A program made the position numbers and the translations under genes. From the NCBI RefSeq assembly GCF_042661465.1, contig NZ_JBHSWE010000001.1:3782001-3846000 (forward strand): a DNA stretch of 64,000 nucleotides, given 5' to 3'. The stretch is from Marinobacterium_A aestuariivivens. GTDB taxonomy: Bacteria; Pseudomonadota; Gammaproteobacteria; Pseudomonadales; Balneatricaceae. The notes beneath the pieces were generated by a model. That model was not told where the DNA came from. It saw only the letters and a list, made by a program, of their open reading frames with translations, and made no database searches. Positions 27,477 to 35,280 of the stretch are shown in pieces (the first letter of the stretch is position 1; the number at the start of each line of letters is the position of its first letter).

Positions 27477-28420
27477 GTCAGGTCTTGCCTTTTGCCTCAC
27501 TGACTATCCTGCTTACCCGCGAGTAGTGCAGGCCGAAGAACTCTCCTATTACCTTCATACTATAGTTGCCACTGGCGTATGCTTTGACAATCGCTTCGTT
27601 ACGCGACGAAGTCACTTTGATGTAGTATTCCAAGGGTTTCGCAAGCGGCCGCCGCTGGGCCGAAGGGATTTCGAGCAAGCGGTCCGCATCGTCAATACGC
27701 TTCTGCAACTCATCGACAAACTGCTCGCTGCCAAGATAAACCTGATTGCGCAATTTGCCCCAGGGTGAGGGTTGATGCCTGCCTTCTGCGACGAAACGCT
27801 CATAGCGCTCTATTGCCCGGCCACGCTGCTTGCCGAAAGCCAGCAGAATCCCGTCTGTGTTAAGCGCATTCAAGTCAGATTTGTAGCCGACCGTTGCCCG
27901 ATAACTGCTCCAGGGCCACTCGACGGCAGACCGGACCATTTCGGCCCGCACCGGATTGAGTACGATATACCGGGCCAGCTCCAGCAGATAGGCGCCTTTC
28001 TCAACGAGAATAGCCTTGTAACGTCCCTGAAAAACGTGACCTACCCGGCTATGGTGGCGGTTGAACCTTTGTGTGTAGACACCATTGAGCTGCCGCATAC
28101 CATGGCAGAGATTGCCTTCCGGGGTCTCGATCAAAAGATGGTAATGATTCCCCATGAGGCAATAGGCATGGCATATCCAGTTGAAAGCTTCACAGACATC
28201 GTCAAGCACGCCTAAGAACAGGCTTCTGTCCTCATCCGTCTCGTAGATCGACTCGCGCCTATTACCTCGCGAGGTCACATGGTACAGCGCACCTGCGAAC
28301 TGCAATCGTAACGGTCTGGCCATCCTTGGCTACTCACCGGGCATTGATCTAAGAGTATAGGCCTTATACGCAGGCACTGAGCTTTAAACCAGGAGACCGA
28401 AGCAAAAGGCAAGACCTGAC
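27477..28420. mobile_element. RAYT element bounded by 19-bp inverted repeats
   Basis: GTCAGGTCTTGCCTTTTGC at the left end and its exact inverse GCAAAAGGCAAGACCTGAC at the right end enclose the transposase gene. Related half-copies without a gene occur at 28553-28624 and beside the decayed fragment at 22.94 kb, so this repeat family has been active in this region. Confidence 0.75.
27478..28323 (-). CDS. rayT: REP-associated tyrosine transposase (RAYT, Y1_Tnp)
   Basis: Single-strand DNA transposase of the IS200/IS605-related Y1 family, 281 aa. It opens with ARPLRLQFAGALYHVTSRGN, then has the HUH pair in MGNHYHLLIE, and the likely catalytic tyrosine lies in the HGMRQLNGVYTQRFN segment. A C-terminal helix-turn-helix-like part (FFGLHYSRVSRIVSEAK) matches the subgroup that carries an extra DNA-binding tail. 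The gene is intact. Its inverted-repeat ends suggest it mobilises the GTCAGGTCTTGCC repeats. Confidence 0.85.
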   Translation of the reverse strand: MARPLRLQFAGALYHVTSRGNRRESIYETDEDRSLFLGVLDDVCEAFNWICHAYCLMGNHYHLLIETPEGNLCHGMRQLNGVYTQRFNRHHSRVGHVFQGRYKAILVEKGAYLLELARYIVLNPVRAEMVRSAVEWPWSSYRATVGYKSDLNALNTDGILLAFGKQRGRAIERYERFVAEGRHQPSPWGKLRNQVYLGSEQFVDELQKRIDDADRLLEIPSAQRRPLAKPLEYYIKVTSSRNEAIVKAYASGNYSMKVIGEFFGLHYSRVSRIVSEAKGKT

Positions 28421-28452
28421 CCCGTGACTGACCCCGTGACTGACCCCGTGAC
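28417..28452. repeat. Three tandem copies of a 12-bp unit
   Basis: TGACCCCGTGAC repeated three times without change, directly abutting the right end of the RAYT element. Probably slippage at the element boundary. Confidence 0.8.
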
Positions 28453-28552
28453 CTTGGTTATTACTTGATGATCTTTGTCTCAAATCCGGCGAAAAGTCAG
28501 GCGCTGCCTGCCGTTCAGTCACTGTATCTGATCAGAGTCAGGACGAACACTA

Positions 28553-28624
28553 GGGGTCAAGTCTTGTCATTTGCCGTCAGCATATCCAGACTACCTCAAT
28601 GGACAAAACGCAAGACCTGCCCCC
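28553..28624. repeat. Gene-less RAYT-type palindrome
   Basis: GGGGTCAAGTCTTGTCATTT and, inverted, GCAAGACCTGCCCCC around a short spacer: a miniature derivative of the RAYT element ends. Confidence 0.6.
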
Positions 28625-28652
28625 AATGTCCAATACGAGCTATCCTAGCTAT

Positions 28653-28730
28653 ATGAAACCTTCTTGTTCAAGAATGCTTTTATCTGAAACGACATTAGGT
28701 TGGATCGGTGAAATAGGTATACTGTCCCTA
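28653..28730. repeat. Imperfect direct repeat, left flank of the AT-rich patch
   Basis: Similar to 30181-30267; both contain TTCAANAATGCTT, ATTAGGT and end AGGTATACTGTCCC. The two copies bracket the lipoprotein and channel genes. The gap from the RAYT gene (28324) to the lipoprotein gene (28877) holds only these repeats and a terminator hairpin. Confidence 0.6.
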
Positions 28731-28837
28731 GAGTGTCAAAAAATTTTGTAATTGACTTTGATCATCCAAAAATGACTGGATTATACTAGGGTTCATCGCC
28801 TAGATCTATATATTGAATTAAATGTCGATTCAAGCAG

Positions 28838-28858
28838 GGGCGCAGATTTTCTGCGCCC
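28838..28858 (-). terminator. Hairpin terminator after the lipoprotein gene
   Basis: GGGCGCAGA-TTT-TCTGCGCCC: a nine-base perfect stem with a three-base loop, about 18 bases after the lipoprotein stop codon. No long T tract follows, so strength is uncertain. Confidence 0.65.
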
Positions 28859-28876
28859 ATACCTTGCATTGTGAGA

Positions 28877-29158
28877 TTATTTTTTAGATAGATCCACATC
28901 CACGATTTCGTTCGTTGATTTCACCGTCCTTGTGTAGATGTTGTAACCTGGCGCGTTGACCAACATCGTATCACCAGGAATAAAAGAGCCAGTTACTCGA
29001 TAACTACCAAGCGCATTAGTCGTTGCACTATCTCTATTTATCACTACATGTGCCGACGGAATTGGCGTTCCTGATTCTTTATCACGGACAACTCCTTGCA
29101 TACTTGAGCATGCAGTTAAAATAAGAGAAGAGCACAAAATAACTAGTTTCTTTTTCAT
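28877..29158 (-). CDS. Small lipoprotein with a carboxypeptidase-regulatory-like domain
   Basis: A 93-aa protein with a lipoprotein signal (MKKKLVILCSSLILTAC, lipobox LTAC). The mature part, GVVRDKESGTPIPSAHVVI and later GSYRVTG, is one transthyretin-like beta-sandwich of the carboxypeptidase regulatory/CNA-B kind. Such domains are structural or binding modules. It should be anchored in the outer or inner membrane. Its base composition is AT-rich compared with the window, as is that of the channel gene beside it. Confidence 0.75.
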   Translation of the reverse strand: MKKKLVILCSSLILTACSSMQGVVRDKESGTPIPSAHVVINRDSATTNALGSYRVTGSFIPGDTMLVNAPGYNIYTRTVKSTNEIVDVDLSKK

Positions 29159-29203
29159 GACTTTCCTTAAACGGTTGTTTGGAAAATATAATGACTAGAT
29201 AAA

Positions 29204-29242
29204 GGACGCCAAAGCCATAGCGAAGCGGCGGTTTTGGTGTCC
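29204..29242 (-). terminator. Imperfect terminator hairpin after the channel gene
   Basis: Read on the minus strand, GGACACCAAAACC pairs with GGCTTTGGCGTCC around a 13-base loop and is followed by TTTATCT. It lies just after the channel stop codon. Confidence 0.55.
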
Positions 29243-29249
29243 AGTTTCT

Positions 29250-29954
29250 TTACTTTTTAGCTGCTTCTTGCTGTCGACGCACCGCCGACAAAGCTGAAGC
29301 AACTATGCCTGTTGGGACGGCCACTAAGCCAAGGCCAACCATTAAAACAACAAATGTAAAAAAGCGGCCGCCAGTGGTTACAGGATAAATATCGCCATAG
29401 CCCACGGTTGTCAATGTTGCCACAGACCACCACAGGCAATCGAATAATGACCGAAATATATCTGGTTGAGCAGCGTGCTCAAAGTGGTATATGCCAACAG
29501 CGGCGAAGTACAGCACCATAAAACTAGCGAGAGTAAAAATAATTAACTCTTCTTTTGCCAGATATAACGCACTGGAGAATCTCTGAATGGCTGTATTGTA
29601 ACGAGCCAGTTTCAATAGACGAGCCAGGCGAAGAAGTCTGACCAAACGTAGAGTACGCAAGTCTACTGAGAATGCTAAGTAAAATGGCAATATTGATATT
29701 AAATCAATTAGGCCGTAGAAGCTGAAGATAAACCTCAGCCTGTTCTTAGAAAGAGTTACTCTGATTATATACTCAATTGTAAACAGTATGACTACAACAA
29801 TTTCCGAGTAATGTAGAAAAGTATTTGCTGCATCATCTAGATCGGAAAGCGTTTCAAGAGAAAAGCAAAGCGCCGAAAATAAAATTATTCCGGTTATACA
29901 CCAAGAAAATTCCGGCTTATCCAAAAATGTCTCATCGTCAGTTCGTTGGTTCAT
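29250..29954 (-). CDS. Voltage-gated-type potassium channel
   Basis: Six-transmembrane ion channel of 234 aa. The S4-like segment has repeated arginines (RTLRLVRLLRLARLLKLAR) and the pore loop carries the potassium filter TVGYGD, with GLVAVPTGI in S6. The start at MNQRTDDE follows GAGAAAGA; an upstream methionine at 30125 would add 57 atypical residues. No cytoplasmic ligand domain follows S6. The gene is AT-rich and lies in a patch flanked by imperfect repeats, so it was probably acquired. Confidence 0.82.
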   Translation of the reverse strand: MNQRTDDETFLDKPEFSWCITGIILFSALCFSLETLSDLDDAANTFLHYSEIVVVILFTIEYIIRVTLSKNRLRFIFSFYGLIDLISILPFYLAFSVDLRTLRLVRLLRLARLLKLARYNTAIQRFSSALYLAKEELIIFTLASFMVLYFAAVGIYHFEHAAQPDIFRSLFDCLWWSVATLTTVGYGDIYPVTTGGRFFTFVVLMVGLGLVAVPTGIVASALSAVRRQQEAAKK

Positions 29955-30180
29955 TTCTTTCTCGATGCTCAATATTTTGGAGGCAGAATACCCATTTCCA
30001 TCTACGTCTTTCCCTTTCGTCTCTGACCTCTTGTGACAAGTGATTTTCCAGTAACGCGGGATCAAGATATTCAACGAAGTCGGTTTCACCCAGAGGCCTG
30101 CCGGTTCTCGTATGGGGATTACCATGTTGAGTCACATTATGTGTGCTTACCGGTAAAACAACTCGAGCGATCTTGGCTAA

Positions 30181-30267
30181 ATGAGCCTCCTCGTTCAACA
30201 ATGCTTCTATCATGCTACGATATTAGGTCGGGTTGCGCGGATCAGGAATTAGGTATACTGTCCCCGG
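30181..30267. repeat. Imperfect direct repeat, right flank of the AT-rich patch
   Basis: Partner of 28653-28730 (see there); ends AGGTATACTGTCCCCGGAAT, the motif also present near 19.7 kb. The DNA from here to 30750 holds no gene that I can support. Confidence 0.6.
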
Positions 30268-30751
30268 AATTGAAGTTGTTTTTTATAGATGGCAGATAAT
30301 TTGTTTAATCTAAAACAAAAGTTAGACCATCTACAAATTTGAAAATAGCCCAGTGCTAGAAGTTCTTGCCATCTTGCCATCTTGCTGGTGGCGTCAGGAA
30401 TACCGAAATCCCACGCTACCGCCCTTCCTGTAACAGAATGCAAGTGGCGCTGGGCGCAGGTCAGTTGAGTATGGAAGAAAGGAAGAGGGGGAGGGATCAC
30501 CCAGCCTGGCTTCCGTGCTCAGCTGACGATTGTCGGTGGTGCTTTGGCGATGTTGCCTGTGCCCGGGCGCCTGGCTGTCGTTGCCGGTGCGCCTGGCATT
30601 GTCCGCTTTGCAGGGCGCATCCGCTGCGATGCCTGCGGTGTCTCTAAATCCTGACAGAATGATGCACATTACAACAGGGATGCCGTGCTGTACAGGCGGT
30701 TGGTATGGGCCCGGCTGAGCGCTATGTCTTCAGCCGGGCGACAGGGGAGTG

Positions 30752-30845
30752 CGTAGGAGCCCGGCCCTCCGGGCGATTCCTGTATCAGGAGCGAACAGGG
30801 TGCCGGCCCGAAGAGCGTGTTCGCCCGGGGGCCGGGCTCCTACGA
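30752..30845. repeat. Palindromic repeat pair (GTAGGAGCCCGGC type)
   Basis: GTAGGAGCCCGGCCCTCCGG with GCGATTCC, and the inverted partner CGGGGGCCGGGCTCCTACG, a BIME-like pair just beyond the end of the YcaO gene. Confidence 0.7.
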
Positions 30846-30879
30846 GTGTGGGGTTAGTGCAACGGTGCCGGTGCCTGAT

Positions 30880-33063
30880 TCAGCCTGCCAGCTTCCCGCC
30901 TCTTGCGGCGTGCAGCTTCTTGTAGCTTTCGATCAGGCGCAGGTGCTTGTCGAGGCCTTCGAGCTGCATGTTGGTCGGGGTCAGGCCGTGGAAGCGCACG
31001 CTGCCGTTGACCGAGCCGATGACGGCTTCCAGGGTCTGTTCGCCGAACATCCGGCCGAGGTTGACGCGGTAGTCGTCGAGCTCGAGCTCGTCGTCGAGGG
31101 TGATTTCCAGCACGGCGTTGACGGCGCGGTAGAAGAGGCCGCGCTCGACGGTGTTGTCGTTGTACTGCAGGAAGCTTTCGACCAGTTCGAGGGCTTCCTC
31201 GTGGCGCTGCAGCGCCAGGTAGATCAGCAGCTTCAGCTCCAGGATCGTCAGCTGTCCCCAGGCGGTGTTCTCGTCGAACTCGATGCCGATCAGGGTGATG
31301 ATGTCCTTGTAGTTGTCGAGCTGGCTTTCCTCCAGGCGTTCCACCAGGTCAGCCAGCTGCTCGTCATCCAGGGAATGGAGGTTGAGGATGTCCTCGCGGT
31401 AGTCCAGGGCCATGTTGGTGTTGTCCCAGATCAGGTCCTCGACCGGGTAGACCTCCGAATAGCCCGGCACCAGGATGCGGCAGACCGGCGCGCCGAGGTC
31501 CTCGTACAGGGCCATGTAGGCTTCCTTGCCCAGCTCTGCGAGGATGCCGAACAGGAAGGCGGCTTCCTCCTCGTTGCTGCCGGAGAAGTCCCATTCGCAG
31601 AAGTCGTAGTCCGACCGGGCGCTGAAGAAGCGCCAGGACACCACGCCGGTCGAGTCGATGAAGTGCTCGACGAAGTTGTTGGGCTCGGTGACGGCGAGGC
31701 TGTTGAAGGTCGGCGGCGGCACGTCGTTGAGGCCTTCGAAGCTGCGGCCCTGCATCAGTTCGGTGAGGCTGCGCTCCAGCGCGACCTCGAAGCTCGGGTG
31801 CGCGCCGAAGGAGGCGAAGACGCCGCCGGTTCTCGGGTTCATCAGGGTGACGCAGGCCACCGGGAACTGGCCGCCGAGCGAGGCATCCTTGACCAGCACC
31901 GGGAAGCCCTGTTCCTCCAGCGCGCGGACGCCTTCGAGGACGCCGGGGAAATTTTCCAGCACCTCGACGGGGACGTCGGGCAGGGCGATCTCGTTCTCGA
32001 TCACTTCCCGTTTCACCGCCCGCTCGAAGATTTCCGACAGGCACTGCACCTGCGCTTCATAGAGGGTGTTGCCGGCGCTCATGCCGTTGCTGAGGAAGAG
32101 GTTCTCGATCAGGTTCGACGGGAAGTACACCGTCTCGCCGTCCGACTGGCGCACGAAGGGCAGGGCGCAGATGCCGCGCTCGACGTTGCCGGAGTTGGTG
32201 TCGATCAGGTTCGAGCCGCGCAGTTCGCCGTCCGGGTTGTAGATCTCCAGACAATGGTCGTCGAGGATGCCTTCGGGCAGTGCGTCGTCGGGACCCGGCT
32301 TGAACCATTCCTCGTTCGGGTAGTGGACGAAGGCGCTGTTGGCGATCTCCTCGCCGAAAAACTGGTCGTTGTAGAAGAAGTTGCAGTTCAGGCGCTCGAT
32401 GAACTCGCCCAGCGCCGAACAGAGGGCGCTCTCCTTGGTGGCGCCCTTGCCGTTGGTGAAGCACATCGGCGAGGCGGCGTCGCGAACGTGCAGCGACCAG
32501 ACGTGGGGCACGATATTGCGCCAGGAGCCGATCTCGATCTTCATGCCGAGCCGTTCGAGGATGCCGGTCATGTTGGCGATGGTCTGCTCCAGCGGCAGGT
32601 CTTTGCCGAGGATGTAGGTGGACTCGCCCCGGGGGATCTCCATCAGCAGGGCCTGGGCGTCCTGCTCAAGGTTCTCCACCGCCTCGATCCGGAACTCGGG
32701 GCCGGTCTGCACCACCTTCTTCACCGTGCAGCGATCGATCGAGCGCAGGATGCCGGCACGATCCTTCTCGGAGATGTCTTCCGGCAGCTCGACCTGGATC
32801 CTGAAGATCTGGTTGTAGCGGTTCTCGGGGTCGACGATGTTGTTCTGCGACAGGCGGATATTGTGGGTTGGAATGTTGCGCGACAGACAGTAAACCCGGA
32901 CGAAATAGGCCGCACAGAGCGCCGACGACGCCAGGAAGTAGTCGAAGGGGCTCGGCGCCGAGCCGTCGCCCTTGTAGCGAATGGGCTGGTCGGCGATGAC
33001 GGTGAAATCGTCAAACTTGGCTTCAAGTCTGAGATTGTCGAGAAAGTTGACGTTGATTTCCAT
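30880..33063 (-). CDS. ycaO: OsmC-YcaO fusion protein
   Basis: A 727-aa protein. Residues 1-130 are OsmC/Ohr-like (SPFDYFLASSALCAAYFVRV contains the conserved cysteine). Residues from about 160 to 560 form the YcaO ATP-binding domain, with GKGATKESALCSALGEFIER and later LSEIFERAVKREVIE. The C-terminal about 150 residues are helical and TPR-like, as in E. coli YcaO. YcaO proteins activate amide backbones with ATP; the E. coli protein assists RimO in beta-methylthiolation of ribosomal S12. The OsmC front end occurs in gammaproteobacterial relatives and could handle a sulfur species or peroxide. No azole-peptide cluster partners are near. Confidence 0.85.
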   Translation of the reverse strand: MEINVNFLDNLRLEAKFDDFTVIADQPIRYKGDGSAPSPFDYFLASSALCAAYFVRVYCLSRNIPTHNIRLSQNNIVDPENRYNQIFRIQVELPEDISEKDRAGILRSIDRCTVKKVVQTGPEFRIEAVENLEQDAQALLMEIPRGESTYILGKDLPLEQTIANMTGILERLGMKIEIGSWRNIVPHVWSLHVRDAASPMCFTNGKGATKESALCSALGEFIERLNCNFFYNDQFFGEEIANSAFVHYPNEEWFKPGPDDALPEGILDDHCLEIYNPDGELRGSNLIDTNSGNVERGICALPFVRQSDGETVYFPSNLIENLFLSNGMSAGNTLYEAQVQCLSEIFERAVKREVIENEIALPDVPVEVLENFPGVLEGVRALEEQGFPVLVKDASLGGQFPVACVTLMNPRTGGVFASFGAHPSFEVALERSLTELMQGRSFEGLNDVPPPTFNSLAVTEPNNFVEHFIDSTGVVSWRFFSARSDYDFCEWDFSGSNEEEAAFLFGILAELGKEAYMALYEDLGAPVCRILVPGYSEVYPVEDLIWDNTNMALDYREDILNLHSLDDEQLADLVERLEESQLDNYKDIITLIGIEFDENTAWGQLTILELKLLIYLALQRHEEALELVESFLQYNDNTVERGLFYRAVNAVLEITLDDELELDDYRVNLGRMFGEQTLEAVIGSVNGSVRFHGLTPTNMQLEGLDKHLRLIESYKKLHAARGGKLAG

Positions 33064-33405
33064 TACGGAGGTACCGGGTTCGTGAATTTCGCGCGCGATG
33101 GGCTCAGGTGGCCGCCATTATCCAGTTTTTGCCCTCCGGCGTCTCGGCCATCTGCAACAGAATCAGGGCGGTCGCACTATAACCCAAGGCCAATCCAGAC
33201 CGGCGGCAGCCGAGCCCTCAGGGACGAATTCACGGCGTGTCAGACAGGCCTGGTCATATTGAGTCGATTATCCAGTCAGCGCGAGAAGATAGTGCGATTG
33301 CCCTGGCAACGGAATGCGACTCCCTGGCGCTCAGGCTGGCCCTGACCAAGTGCAATCAGAGGGCAACAGGTGACGTGTTCGCGGTTCCTTCTACCAGCGG
33401 CGCGC
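33064..33405. other. Gap without recognisable features
   Basis: A 342-base stretch between the ycaO start and the antitoxin stop. It should contain the ycaO promoter; I see no gene, repeat or RNA element in it. Confidence 0.5.
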
Positions 33406-33708
33406 TCAGCGCGTCCGCTGACCTGGCTTGTCGGCAGCGATGTCCTTGAGGCCGCCGGAAACATACTTGTGCAGGACGCTGGAGACCAGCGACTGGTAAG
33501 GAATTCCTTCTTCCAGCGCGCGACGCTGCAAAGCTTCCAGATCGCGACTGGAAATGCGGATATTGATTCGTTTGTCTTTTTTGAAGGACTCTTCTGCTGT
33601 CCTGGCAAGGTATTCCCGGCGTTCCTCATCCAGGTCAGACTCAAACTCACCTGCCTCGTAAGCTTCCAGCAGCTCCTGTTCCTCTTTGTCCAATCTGGTT
33701 TTACCCAT
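33406..33708 (-). CDS. brnA: BrnA-like antitoxin
   Basis: A 100-aa protein with an acidic N-terminal half (LDKEEQELLEAYEAGEFESD) and a C-terminal ribbon-helix-helix region, RINIRISSRDLEALQRRALE and GIPYQSLVSSVLHKY. This is the layout of BrnA/CopG-type antitoxins that neutralise BrnT and autorepress the operon. It follows the toxin gene with a one-base gap, the usual brnTA order. Confidence 0.82.
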   Translation of the reverse strand: MGKTRLDKEEQELLEAYEAGEFESDLDEERREYLARTAEESFKKDKRINIRISSRDLEALQRRALEEGIPYQSLVSSVLHKYVSGGLKDIAADKPGQRTR

Positions 33709-33709
33709 G

Positions 33710-33982
33710 CTACCCCCTCAAATACTCTTTGGTGGCCTTGCGACTGGGAATGATCGTCTTGAGAAAAAACGCCTTGTCATCCTCAACGTACGGCACCAGC
33801 CAGGCGTAGTCATCAATTCTCACTACAAAGATGCGCTGGTTTGGATACCTTTCCTTGTTTGGATGAACCAGATCATCAAGCAGGCCGCCCGATTGCAACG
33901 CAAAGACGACATCTTCGAAGGAGACGCCACGTTCGCTCATCAGAACCTGATTCTTTTCAGCATTCCAATTGATGTGCTTCAT
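33710..33982 (-). CDS. brnT: BrnT-like toxin
   Basis: A 90-aa RelE-fold ribonuclease toxin of the BrnT family: WNAEKNQVLMSERGVSFEDV at the start, then YPNQRIFVVRIDDYAWLVPY and a C-terminal IIPSRKATKEYL, all typical. The start is the methionine of MKHINW; longer upstream readings are not supported. It is divergent from hsaC, sharing a 204-base gap that holds a candidate steroid operator. Confidence 0.82.
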   Translation of the reverse strand: MKHINWNAEKNQVLMSERGVSFEDVVFALQSGGLLDDLVHPNKERYPNQRIFVVRIDDYAWLVPYVEDDKAFFLKTIIPSRKATKEYLRG

Positions 33983-34078
33983 GCGCAGAGTGTAGCAGCG
34001 TGTGTGCCTATTGGCATCTTTCTGGCAAGTTGTATCGCAGCCGGATGGGCCACTCAACCCCTCATGAATCGTTCCTGT

Positions 34079-34094
34079 TAGTCCCCTTAGACGA
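34079..34094. promoter_or_regulatory. Candidate operator, site 5 of 7
   Basis: TAGTCC-CCTT-AGACGA, 93 bases before hsaC and 97 from brnT. Same palindrome as the sites beside hsaA/hsaB and hsaD. Confidence 0.62.
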
Positions 34095-34186
34095 TGTCCG
34101 CGGTCGTCGCGCCCGCAATAATCCTGATCATCGGTAGGCCCCGTTGCGGGGCCGGCTTCTATATCCAGAACAAGAGGAAGACCGGA

Positions 34187-35086
34187 ATGGATATTCGCGG
34201 ACTGGGATATGTATGCGTCGAGTCGACGGATCCGCAGCAGTGGCTGGACTACGGCACCGGGGTGCTGGGGATGATGGTCGCGCCGGGGATGCCCGACAAC
34301 GGCGCGGCCTATCTGAAGATGGACGAGCGTCCGTTCCGGATCGCGGCCTTCGAGAGCGACCGGGACCGCTTCGGCTGCGCCGGCTGGGAGGTGGCCGATG
34401 CCGCGGCGCTGGAAACGGCGGCGCGCGAGCTCGAGCAGGCCGATGTCGAGGTGGTGCGCGGCACGGCCGGGGAGATCGCGGCGCGCAGGGTGCAGGACCT
34501 GATCAGCTTCCGCGACCCGGACGGCAACCGCCACGAGATCTTCTGGGGTCCGGCGATGGACTTCGCCCGTTTCGTCTCGCCGGTCGGCGTGAGCCGTTTC
34601 GTCACCGACGGCCTCGGGCTCGGTCATGTGGTGCTGCCGGCGCCGCAGTTCGACGCGACCCGTGCCTTCTATGCCGAGGTGATGGGCTTCGGCCTATCCG
34701 ACCTGATGAAGGTGCGCTTCACCACCGACCCGAACGAGCCGGAAAAACGCCTGCACTTCATGCACTGCAACAACGGCCGTCACCATAGCCTGGCGATCTT
34801 CGAGGCGCCGATGCCCAGCGGCTGCGTGCACATGATGGTCGAGGTCGAGTCGATGGACGAGGTCGGCCGCGCGCTGGACCGCATGGAGGCCCAGGGTGTC
34901 AAGCTCTCGGCCACCCTCGGCAAGCATACCAACGACGAGATGATCTCCTTCTACATGAAGACGCCGGGCGGCTTCGACATGGAGTACGGCTGCGGCGGCA
35001 AGGTCGTCGACTGGGACGCCCACACCACCTTCGAGAGCACCGTGACCAGCCACTGGGGCCACGATTTCAGCATCGGCTTCAAATAA
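34187..35086 (+). CDS. hsaC: Extradiol dioxygenase HsaC
   Basis: Iron-dependent type I extradiol dioxygenase (two-domain vicinal oxygen chelate fold) that opens the catechol ring of 3,4-DHSA. It has 299 aa, in line with the mycobacterial enzyme. Likely iron ligands are His147 (GLGHVVLP), His200 (GRHHSLAIFE) and Glu266 (GGFDMEYGCGG). The start at MDIRGLGY follows AAGAGGAAGACCGGA; an upstream ATG at 34094 overlaps the operator and is unlikely. It opens block 2, about 200 bases before ipdA. Confidence 0.87.
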   Translation: MDIRGLGYVCVESTDPQQWLDYGTGVLGMMVAPGMPDNGAAYLKMDERPFRIAAFESDRDRFGCAGWEVADAAALETAARELEQADVEVVRGTAGEIAARRVQDLISFRDPDGNRHEIFWGPAMDFARFVSPVGVSRFVTDGLGLGHVVLPAPQFDATRAFYAEVMGFGLSDLMKVRFTTDPNEPEKRLHFMHCNNGRHHSLAIFEAPMPSGCVHMMVEVESMDEVGRALDRMEAQGVKLSATLGKHTNDEMISFYMKTPGGFDMEYGCGGKVVDWDAHTTFESTVTSHWGHDFSIGFK

Positions 35087-35138
35087 AGAGCGTCCATACC
35101 CGGCCCCTCCGACTGCACAGACTTGATAGGACACAACA

Positions 35139-35215
35139 ATGGATAAACGCATGAGTCCGGCCGAGATCGTCGGCCAGCTGGCGGTTTTGGGATGGCGGCA
35201 TGACCATCGGTATTC
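35139..35215 (+). pseudogene. Duplicated, diverged 5' end of ipdA
   Basis: ATGGATAAACGCATGAGTCC starts a stretch that parallels the ipdA start 142 bases downstream (ATGGATAAGCGAATGACCCC) through GAGATCGTCGGCCAG and again at GGCATGACCATCGGTAT. The frame is lost after about 20 codons. It may still be translated as a short leader; more likely it is a partial tandem duplication. Confidence 0.65.
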
Positions 35216-35280
35216 GCGTTTTGTATTCGTCAGCCATGAGCCGCCGGTTTCCCGCTGCAAAGAGTTTGAAGGACAGAGAA

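Noticed and set aside
29204..29242. Integron attC site next to the AT-rich genes
   Set aside because: The hairpin lacks the conserved GTTRRRY/RYYYAAC core pair and there is no integrase; it fits a terminator.
30817..33345. Plus-strand frame of 842 codons
   Set aside because: Antisense to the ycaO gene, whose protein is clearly conserved; the plus-strand reading has no family pattern.
33710..34627. Longer 305-codon form of the toxin gene
   Set aside because: The extra part is antisense to hsaC; the 90-aa BrnT form starting MKHINW matches the family length.
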